In this document: in pieces, positions 53,701 to 64,000 of the stretch
Layout of the letters: every line of letters begins with the position of its first letter
Position numbering within the stretch: position 1 is the first letter of the stretch
Source: Brachypodius melanocephalos
Taxonomy: Eukaryota; Chordata; Aves; Passeriformes; Pycnonotidae
Reading direction: 5' to 3'
DNA: 64,000 bases
Assembly (NCBI GenBank): GCA_013398615.1
Contig: VZSR01000028.1
Span: 2,693,262-2,757,261 of the forward strand
Program-made: the position numbers and the translations under genes
Notes under the pieces: generated by a model
Told to the model about the DNA's origin: nothing
Databases searched by the model: none
What the model saw: only the letters and a program-made list of their open reading frames with translations

Positions 53701-56700
53701 TGCATCTTTGTGAGGATTCTCTGTTTGAAGAGAGGGTGAAGATGAAGAAATGTATCTGCATTTGCCCCATAAAGGGCAGTATACCCCATATATGACACTA
53801 AAGTGTCTCTATGTGTTTCCTTCACTACAGATTAAGGACTCCATGTCTTCTATATTTACAGTAGAGTCCCACTTCCATGAAACTCTGCTCTGGAATAATC
53901 TATTAATGACCCCCCCCCTCCCCTTTTTATATTCAAAGACCTTCGGAAAACCTATTTAATGTAAGGCAGTGTGATGCAATGCCTACTTGAGTTTGGAGAC
54001 AGTACAAAACTATAAGCAAAGACTGATTTGGTCACCAGGACTGATGAGTTAACTCTGGCCTATTTACTGGACTGTTCAAAGATCAGCAACACCAAGAACA
54101 GCGCTCAGCTGAGGCCGGGAGGCCAAGGGGAGGGATTTAAAAGACATATCCTTTTCTTTGGACTTGCTTCCCCATAGGAATATTAACCATGTATTCAGAC
54201 TGCATAAACTGGATTGTTCTTTACATTCTGATGGTGCTAAATATTATTGTTCTGCTGACAGATAAAACTCTGCAGCTGCATGATAGTGTCATGTGATAAG
54301 ATACACTGTGGAGGAAGAGGACACGAGTGTTTCTCATTCCTCTCACCCACATAAATGATGCATATTCTCTTCTTCTGGTCAGCTCTCTCCAAAGACTGTA
54401 GAGTTTTGTGTGAAGATGACCAAAAGTTTCAGAGCCATGACATACTATGAATGGTATTTAATATCTGAATTATTAGAAATAGTTATCATAATTGCAAGTA
54501 ATAAAAGTTAGCTCCTGAATGTGGCCTCAGAGCCTTCCTTTTCTGGGCTTTGGATGGTGGTGTTATGTCACCATGAACCATTAGCTGCAGTTTTGCATGG
54601 CAAATGCGACTGCATTTCGCTAGTGACCATCTACAATCTGCTTTTACAGCCCAGGGTTTATTTTTGTTAATGTTTTTAAAGTACTTTTAATTAAATGGCA
54701 TAGAAATTTCTGTTATTCTAACATCTGTTCCTCCCTGAGAGTTTGTGTAACCTGAAGGAGCTGTGCAGCTTTAAACCAAATCCATAGCCTGCGTCCCTGT
54801 GAAAGAGTGAAGAAATACGTTGGTTATGTTTCTGCGGTTCCACACTGCTGTTTGCATCATTCTTTCACTTTTCCATCAGCAGGGAAGGTCTCAACAAATT
54901 CTGTCAGTTTCTGGAAACAGTAGGTTTTGGACAGTGTTGAAAAGTCTGGGGGGTGGCTGTGGTGGTACAGTTGCAGATGAAAGAAAATATTCAGCTGGCA
55001 CCCTGAGTCTCTCTTATGCTGACAAGGACATGAAAAGGTTTCAGGCTTTCTGCCATTTCTTGCCCTAAGTATAGCCTATCCTTTTGATTTTTATCCATTG
55101 TACTGCTGCTTGATCTGCTTTATCTTATGAAACTTTTCCAAGATGTCCTTTCACATCTCAGTTTCTTCTATAAATTCCCTTTCCAAAGCTGTTACCCTGA
55201 GATATGGTAAACTCTCCCAGCTTGAAAGACAAATGTCTGTATTTTGTAATTTTAAAAGTATTGTGTACGTTTGTGGTACTGTAGTATAATTAGTGTGAAT
55301 AACATGGGAGTTTGTCTGGGATATAGACTTTAAGGCTTATATTCAGACTGTGTTGGGGTGGGAAGCAGATTGCAGAGAAGCACCTATCTGCTAGCTATTG
55401 CTTACATAGAACAATCCTCACTATTTATTGTGATGGTCTGAAAGAAGCTTAATTATAAACCATGACATGGAGGTATGGCTTGTTTGGATGTTGAGCTTAT
55501 TCAGATGGACCAGCAGCCTATGCGTAAAACGGGCCCAGGGCTTGACCAGCAAAATTGTTGCAGAGCAGGATTGAGCTGGGTTGGCACTGAGGTGTGGGAA
55601 GCTCATTTAATGCAAGTTGTAGCTGGTGGTATCAGTGCTTCCCTTTCATGAATGCAGTTTAACTTTGCTGCCAGCCTGGCAACTTCCCACTGGGATAATG
55701 TAATGCAGCTGCGAGATTATTTTGGCTCTGTGCTAACTCCTTCCCATGCCTTTTTTTAATAGTCTGTCTCCTGCCTTTCCCCATTCAGTCATAAAACCTT
55801 TCCTAACATTTGTTCTACTTTTAAGAGCTAGTAAGGGCATGGCAGTTGATAGCAGAGCCAACACCCTTCCATAAAAATGCACTTTTCAGCAATGAAATCT
55901 GCTGCTTTTTGGGAAATTTCAGGAGTTGATGCTGGGGAAATGTGTTTTGGTTTGTTCTCTTTCTCTGCTAGCTATCCCTCATATCACAAAGTTGGCTAAG
56001 ATGCAGGTTTTTTATTTTTGTAACTATTTAAAAACTGAGCTGAGACTTTGAAATGGAATAACAATCTAGCTTGCCTGAGTCTTGATCCACTTAAAGTGAT
56101 ATGAAAAGGCCTGAGATCCACTCTTAGGAACACGAGGCTTTTTCAGATTATTTGGTCCTTCTATAAGAATCAGGGCCAAGTTTGGCTCTCTAGATATTTG
56201 ACATGTAGTCTCGAGTGTTGGTTTAACCTCGTTGTCACAATTATTTTGTAACAAAAGTAATTACTGATGTTGTAAGTCATGTATCAATCATGGTAGAATG
56301 AGATTTGTTGTTTTAATCATAACTAAAAGAGGCTCAATTTTTATTGCCCAGCTTTCCAGTTCTTACGCATCAATGCAAAGAATTTGACATTATAGTTAAG
56401 CTTCTTACTTCCTTCATAGTATTAAAGCCAGCTTTTAAAATCAGGATAAGGCCCTCTTTCAAGGCAATGAGGAAATTATCAGAATAAGGGTAAGGCAAAG
56501 GTAGCTAACTACACTCTGTCTTTGATTGCATTCTTGTTCAGAGCCTGCAAGAAAAACTCTCCCAACCCATCCTTTCTCATGTAATTATTTTCTTATGGAA
56601 TTTGACCTTTAAATAAAAATTTAATAATTCGGATTTCTTGTGTGGAAACCACAAATATGGAGGAATGTAAACTGTAGCAGTGACAAACGTTAGTGTCTTC

Positions 56701-59700
56701 AGTGGCTGAAACAATAGAACAGCGTGGTGAAAGCTCTCCTCCTGCTTAGTTAATTCCTTACTTTTTAATGGCACATGAGGGGCCCAGGTAAAACTTTCAA
56801 AGAACCCAAACTGACCTCAGAGGGAAAGGAGACTGCTTTTGTGTATCTGCCCTTTTTTTCTTAGCAAGTAGGTGATGACTTCAGCTGCATTAGTAAGAAC
56901 TATTTCTCTCTACAGCCAATGTGGTGAATTGTTCCAGTTTCTCTTCTAAAGTTCTTTTGCTCTCCTTGTCCTGACAAACCATTCCTGTAAAGGGAAATCT
57001 CTTTCTGCCGCTTTTGTTGGTGCCATTGTGTTACAGATTGTTTGGAGTGCCTTTTCAAGACCTGCGATTAAGACCTGCAAAAGATCTGGGAGAATTTCTT
57101 TGTCTTGGTTTTTCCTGTGTCATCCCAGGGACTCACAGCCAGGCCCTGTTCTTTGCCTTCCTGCTCTAGCCACTGTGGAGGTCAGAAGGAGACAGGGGTC
57201 AGACATGGAGACCTGGGCTAAGAGTTAAAATAAACCCTTGGGAGAAAGAAATTTAGACATATAATAATTTTTCAGGCTTTCAAAAATACTGAGTGACCTG
57301 CTGCTAGAGGCAAGCTCAGTGTCTCAATGTCCTTAGGACTGACTGACTATTGGGAAATCCAGCTTTTGATTTGTGTTTCTTGGAAAAGGTTTGCTCCTGC
57401 TGTCTTGACAGCATGGAATAGGAAAGCAGCAAGAGGTTGTCAAAAGATGTGTATTGAAAATAACCGGTCAGCGTCTGGAGGGTGCCGGGGTGCCGTCACC
57501 AGCGTGTAAAGGCAGACATCTGTAGGATGCTTTGGGTTCCAGAGATATTTTTATGAATGAAAGGTGCTTATGACTGGAATGCATGCTGAAATAGGCAGTG
57601 CTAATGGATCTCCTTATCTTCACTAGTAAATCTGCCCCCCCGAAGATAAATGTTTAATAACATTCCAATTTGGTTGTACTTGCTAAAGGTGATTGCACTA
57701 ATGACCCATAATCCAGTAGATACATCTGTAGTGAATAACGCTAAGGGTTCAATCCTGTGCTGCTGATTTAGCAAGATGTCTGCTTAATTTACCACATTTT
57801 GCTGTTGCAGCACTTGCTCACTGATCAAACCAAACTTGACACTGAATGTAGTCCAACCTTTCAGTTCCAAAAGGATAACAATTTGTTTGTATGTATAAAA
57901 GTTAACAAAAATCTCACATGCTCTTGGGAATCAGTAAATGTGTGTGAGAGAGGGAGAAATTTGAATAGGCGTTTTGTTATGCTTTGGTCAGACGACAAAT
58001 GTATGTGGTAGTACTGAATGGACACAATTCTGATGCCAATACTTGTGAATATGGGTCTGAAATTTGCTTTGGTCAGTAATTCCTCTGCACTCAACTTTTC
58101 CCTGCAAACATTAGAGAAAGGTGGAACTATGGCTAAAGTAAATTCATATCACACTTCAAACAAATACCTTAGAATTCTTTCTGTTTGGCAAATGAAGTGC
58201 TCGTAATCACTTCAGTGGGAATCTGTCTGGTTTAAGGAATGCAGTGTCTTGACCTAAGACCCCTGCTAACACTTACGTAATGAGACCCACTGAACCATGT
58301 GGGACTACTTATGCACATGATTAATTTTATGGACAACTTTATGCAATATGCAGGTCCAGGACAGCACCTATAACTGCAGTCATCGATTTTTGATTGCAAA
58401 GTAACAGACTTCAGAAATAGGCTAGAGTGACAGGAACCCCAGTTATGTTTTCCTGCTGCTTCACTGTGGCTGGTCTCCTCTTCCTTCTAATCTAAGTCTT
58501 GTAAGAGAACTGTTGCTTCCATAAATCCTGAAAAATCTTCCAGTAGCTATTTACTCACAAGTTCTTTGTTAGATTGAAATGACTAGTCTTCATTCCAGGA
58601 ACTTCCTGTGAAAAAAAGAAAAAAAAAAAAGGCATAAATAAATAAGCCCTCCCACCCTCCCGCTGTCACTCAAGTATTTGCTTTGTTGCTCAGTTCTGCC
58701 GTTCAGAGTAATGATAATTCAAGTGGGTGAAACAGTGTGGGAAGCGAAATAACTATTTTTATGAGAATTTTCTTATACTTTTTCTTTTCAAGCATTGCTT
58801 GTAAGTTTGATGTGTTTTATTGCTAACCCTTTGTGTAAGAACTGTGTTGAGGCAACTGATCCTGGTACCACAGCTTATTTTCTCTGGTTTTGCAGCCTTG
58901 CCAGTAGCACCTTAATGAAGATCTGGACTGAACAGTGACTGGTAGAAATAATCTCCCCACTGTTACTAACTAGACTTTAATTTAGTAGTTTGAGAGACTG
59001 AGTGAAGCTCCAGGATAGACATAGCAAAACAGTGAGAGCAAAAATGATACCCTTCACAGCCTGAGAGTTCTGTCCTACCCTTATGGTGATAATGCCTGAT
59101 GCATCAGAAAGTTTGCAGCAAAACTGAAGCATTTCATATGCTTGATTTCAAAGGCTTCATTATATATACTTTAAAAAAATCTGAGTATATAATGCAAGCC
59201 TAAGGCAAGAAAGAGAAGTAGCCTAAACAGATAATATTGTTCTTCTGTCCCCTTTTTTATCCTTGCAGTGAATTAGACAAGTTTCCGCCTTCTAATCTTT
59301 GTGTAGGATCACACACAATTTCCAGTGTAAGCATTCTTGCTTCAATCTCTATCTTAAGGTCTATTTTCCTGCCCACTGTCCTTCATATATGTCTCCATTT
59401 AATCTAGCTAGTTATGATCCACAAACCTGACCAGGAAAAACCTGCTTCCTCAGTTGAGAGTCAGTGGTTGTTGTATCCCATGTCTTCAGGACTGCCTCTT
59501 ACTGCAAGTTCACTGAAAATTTCATTTTCTCCTCAATGTGACAGGGTAGAGTTTATTTAGATGATCTGCATGAACTACAAAGGGGTATATGTAGGGGGAA
59601 TGACCAGCATGTTGTTGGAAGAAATAACTCCAAGTTTCTGCAGGGGAAAATCTGTAGGGAACAGCAGGTTGGCATATTAGACTGACTGATATAACTGGGA

Positions 59701-62700
59701 GGAAAGAGAATAGATAAGCTTTTGGACCTGCAAACCCTTTTCTAGGTCTGCTGATTACCTACCTGCTTAATGCAGATTTGTTTATGTTTTGTGATAAATG
59801 CTTTGTATTACTTTGTACTGAATTTTGTAAGGAGATGTGGCTTGTACCTTATTACTCACTTCTGCCAAAGAGATTTCATGTGAATATCTATGAAGATTGG
59901 ATCCAGTTTAAAAAGGTAGTTCAAAGCTTTCTACAGTGAAATTGAGAGCATCTTGAGCAGGGCCTATGTTGTTCTCTTTATACTGCTTATAAAATGAGGT
60001 TTAGTAGCATTATTGTTTAGAAATCAAAATCACAAATGCAGTAAGCAAGCAAGCTAGACTGGCTAGGCTGACAGCCCCAGAAACAGAAATTAATTTGTTT
60101 TCTCCCCCCTCGTTGGGAGCCAGCATAAACAGTGCCGGGTCCCAGGTACACAAACCTGCTGAATGATACCTGAAGACAGGACAGGATCCGCGTGGATCTC
60201 GGACTGTTTGACGGAGCAGTGGCAGAGCCAATTGTGTGGTGGTAGGCTCTAGGATGAAACTGGCCAGGGTCCAAGTAAGTTCACTCTGATTTGGAACTCT
60301 GTGGAGGGTCTGCCCCTCCTCTCCTGTGTGTGCAGGTGACGCCAGGGGTAGGTTGCATTTTCTGTGTTTCTTTTGGAGGAGGCTGAACTGAGAGATTTGG
60401 TTATCAACTGAGGGAAAGCAGCTGTCTCCAGCTGTCTGAGTGTGCTTATACAGGTGGGCTCCATAGCTGAAGCACTGACTGCACCCAGAGCTGGGTCACA
60501 AAATCCTGCAGGCGTGACTCAGAGCTCTAGCTGGCCAATTTTAATGTGACAGTCCATGAAGGAGAGCTTGCCCTTCCCCCTTTTGTCTGAGTCCTCTTTA
60601 CTTCTCAAATTCTTGCATAAACTCACTTGGTTCATCTTGTGTGATAATCTTCAAGTGCTGCTGTGAAAGTCAGGAATAACTTGAGAACTCTTCTAGCTTT
60701 CTTGCCTTTTTTTCTTTTTCCAGTCTTCTTACTAGTGAGTAGCTTGCCAAAGCTGCCTAGACTTTTAAGGAGGCAGTAGTGTAGCTTTTTACTTCTAAAT
60801 GGAATGTTGTATGTTGTTTCTTTATAATACAGAATTAAAATAACATCAATTATAATTTTATGCCTTTTCAAGTATCTCTACCTTTTCTGCAATCTGCTAA
60901 CATGAATAAGAAATGCAAAATGATCATATAAGAAGTCTGTTCTAATTATGAGATATTTTTATTCATATAAAGCACTGTTCTAGTCACCTTGAAATTTCCC
61001 TCCAGAGAATGGCTGCTAAAAATTTCATGTGCTTTTGCTCTAAAATACTGGATTGCCCTGTAGCTGGTTATCCTGTAACAGTAAATAGAAAGACTTCGCC
61101 TTATATGTGGTACAGTGAGGAAATTCTTGATATTCTTGTAGACCAGTAGCATTAACATTTTTGCAGTAAGAAGGCAACTTGATATCTGTGACCTGTTGAC
61201 TCTTACTTGTTTTTTAAAAAAAGCCTTCAAAAATCCCTTGTGAATCTCTTGGTTACAATGAAAAAAAAAAAAAAGACGAACACCTCCACTGTTCTTTAGT
61301 AGAGACTGTTTCTGAATACTTTAAAGCTGTAAATAAAACTGGAACAGCTTTCTTATTCCTTCTTGGAGGAAAATCCGTATTCAGACTGTGATTAACCTGG
61401 AAGCCAGTTGTTTTAAGATGTTGACTCTAGTTTACTTTGTTGTTCCATGACAAATCTGTTAGGATTTTTTCCCCTCAAATGAAGGTTTTATGCAGTTTGA
61501 CATAAAATTCAGATACTTTTTTCACATATATAGAATTATTAAACCATAACTACACTATTGCAAATATAAAATTATTATCTCAGGAATGGACATCCTTCTG
61601 TAGAGTTGACAGCTGTAGTATCTGAAGGAAAAAGCACAATCTGTGCAGTCCCCTTGGCTTCTAAGGTCCATTCAAGATCCTTCAGTGCTGGGGCTGTTGC
61701 AGGAAGGCTTTAATTTTTAAGGACCTTTTCACTAATGGAGATGTTCTTGCTTTTTCAGGTGTCTGAATCCTGCAGAAACGGAGTGGCTTCTCGCTGCAGA
61801 ATAGAATATGGAAAGTACTGAAAGCTGCCTGTGGCGTGGTATGGCTGAGATCCATGTACAAATATACAGGAAGGTAAACTGTGATGATAGCAATGTCTCA
61901 CCTCAGGAGACTGGTAAAAATATCGTGATACTTGAACTGTGAGAGAACCTGCATCAGATGGGCTTTCCTCTGAATCACAGAGTGAAAGAGACCAGACAAG
62001 AGTTCTTTGCAAGGAAAGTCTGCTTTGATGACCAGAGAACTCCGAATGGCACATGTGTGTCACGAATGTGCAGTGTCACCCTGTGGTGTTTGGGTGCTAG
62101 ACTCTGATATGGCCATCGTGCTGTCTGAAGGGAATAATGCAAATGGTTGTTAACAAAAGTGTAGTTAAGAAGACTAACTGGACAGAAAGAGCTCTGCTAT
62201 TTGAGTCCCACAAAGAGATGAGTGGACTTAAGATGTTGCTTAAGATAAGTGCATTTCAAAGAGGAGGTGGTGCAGAGGCTTCAAAAGGTCTCCCAAGGAC
62301 CTCCTGAGAGAACTCCTTACCTTCCTGCACTAGTGGCAGTTTTACCATTGAGTTCACAAGACCAGGATTTTGCCCTGGGAATTCAGATCAGAGCAATCTG
62401 TGTTCTGGTGAACAATCTCAAAGCAGAGCTTGGAGCTTTTTCTACGGTCTTTAGCTGCAGTACCTACAGTAACTTGAAATTAAAAGACATTTGTTCAGTT
62501 AGTGATAACTGCTTCAAGGAAAACCATCTCCAGCCTTTCCTTGGTCCCCAAAAATAATCATCATCACTTAGATTTAAAGAATAAATTTTCTGATGAGAAA
62601 ATAAGTATTTAAGTGCTGCCTTGCAACATTTAACTTTTCTGGTTTTGGTGAAAATGTTTGTGGGGTTTTATACTTGTGCTCAACAGGATTGAATTAGTGA

Positions 62701-64000
62701 GATAGTTTGACCAGCATGTTAAATTTGGAACCTGGGAACAAACATTTCTGGAAACAAAAAATATGATCAATGTTGATTGTAGACTTCCAAGGTACATGCG
62801 CTGTAGATTGTCAATGTTTCAGTAATTTATTTTTGAAGTAATTACTGAAAAGGTTTTAAGATATGATTTAATTAACAAATAATATAATAAGATTAATTTT
62901 CTCTCTTGGAACAAAGAGAGTAGTTCTCCTTTCTGGAAAAATCTGATAATGAAGAAAGTATGTGCACTATACACAACTTTTAAAGTATTCCAGTCACTTA
63001 TTTGAATCTCATTGCATTTTACCTCATTAAATATCAATCTCGAAGTTCTTGATTTTATTTTATTATGGGAATGCTGATTTCCGTATTTGTTATTTATTGA
63101 TATACCTAATTTAGTTTAGGGGAAAGATCTGAAATGTAGTTCTACATTTTCAAGTATAACTTAACAAATAAAAAGCATTCCAAAATTATTTCTGTTATAA
63201 ATTTTGGGTCCTTGAACGCTTGACGTACCTGCAGGGTTTTTTCGGCTGTTACAGATCTTACAGGAACGATGCCTGTAACTGAAAATTAGTGAAACATTGG
63301 GGTTTGTAGCTTGTAATATTTTAACACTTAAAACCTCTTCTGTTGTAATGCCATTATTACAACAGTAAACACAGGAAAAAATTTAGAACACTTTCTTGCA
63401 AAGCTAAAATATGCTCACGTGTTAGAGTAGACACCTGATGTCTTTTGATGAATAAAGGGAATTATTTTTATAGTTAGTGTCCCTCATGCTGTACCTGTGA
63501 AAAACCCTCAAATTTAGTCAAGTTATAAGCCTTTGAGAAATTTCTGTTTACATAGTGCAGTGATATTTGTAAATGTGAGTTGGAGAAAATCCATTAACTG
63601 CTTTCCTATGTTTTTTGTCTTTGTTTTGTCCAGGATTGCTTCTGGAAGGGTGCTTTAACTAGCCAGCTGTTACTATTCATATGCACATAAGACCTGGAAA
63701 TTCGTAAGTTACAATTTCATGCACTTTTAAAAGACTTTTCTTAGCAAATGATAAGATAGTGGTGCTTTTTATTTTTGCATTTCAGAGCATCAAGGGTCTA
63801 ACCCAATTTCCGCTGTAGTCAAGAGTATTTTTCTACTTGGGATTACATCCCACTATCTTAAGAGGGTACACCCTGTTGTGGTTTATTGCTGAAGTTTAAA
63901 AATACTTGAATGGTTGTAGGATCTTGGCTTCTATGACCAGGCATCTGATAAAGATCTGTCTCTTTTTTTTATCATCTCTAACAACATTCTGCAGTACTAA
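41766..64000. other. Gene-poor AT-rich region
   Basis: I find no supported gene, RNA gene or named repeat here. Open frames (for example 199 codons at 44131 and 160 codons at 46162, both plus) lack recognisable domains and flanking splice or promoter signals. A-runs occur near 42822, 58617 and 61260. By synteny this may be intron and upstream sequence of the KIAA2012-like locus, but nothing in the sequence proves it. Confidence 0.55.

Overview
This is a vertebrate nuclear locus, most likely from a bird. The avian call is an inference from compact introns, the near absence of recognisable interspersed repeats, and the residues of the encoded proteins; I cannot name the species. The sequence is AT-rich with GC/CpG peaks at promoters. 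It contains two 100-base assembly gaps at 23906-24005 and 41518-41617, each inside a GC-rich patch.

Left part (1-20.7 kb, minus strand): the snoRNP core protein gene NOP58. Thirteen coding exons are readable with canonical GT-AG junctions and a continuous reading frame: 1405 coding nt, or 468 complete codons. They run from the ATG at 20684 to a phase-1 donor at 3236. The last exon(s), which in relatives encode the lysine/acidic C-terminal tail, are not in the window, so bases 1-3235 are intron 13. Four introns carry box C/D snoRNAs on the same strand. Introns 3 and 6 hold two SNORD70-like RNAs whose D guide pairs with 18S rRNA around A512. Introns 8 and 9 hold two SNORD11-like RNAs whose D guide pairs around G509. 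The gene therefore makes both a shared box C/D protein and guides that use it.

Middle (20.7-24.3 kb): a head-to-head intergenic region with two CpG-rich promoters. The NOP58 promoter has two CACGTG E-boxes. The SUMO1 promoter is partly lost in the first gap.

24.26-34.1 kb, plus strand: SUMO1, five exons, a complete 101-residue ubiquitin-like modifier ending in the usual GG plus four-residue tail, followed by a 3'UTR with two AATAAA signals. A diverged repeat of about 120 bp occurs on both sides of exon 4.

36.9-41.0 kb, minus strand: charged, coiled-coil-like coding fragments converging on SUMO1, at the place where KIAA2012 lies in mammals. The fragments have acceptor and donor sites but also an in-frame stop and apparent frameshifts, so I call them a probable decayed or mis-assembled KIAA2012-like gene. 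An orphan CpG-rich patch with a good splice donor surrounds the second gap at 41.4-41.76 kb.

41.8-64 kb: AT-rich non-coding sequence without any gene I can support, possibly introns of the KIAA2012-like locus. A few weak exon-like patches are noted as findings.
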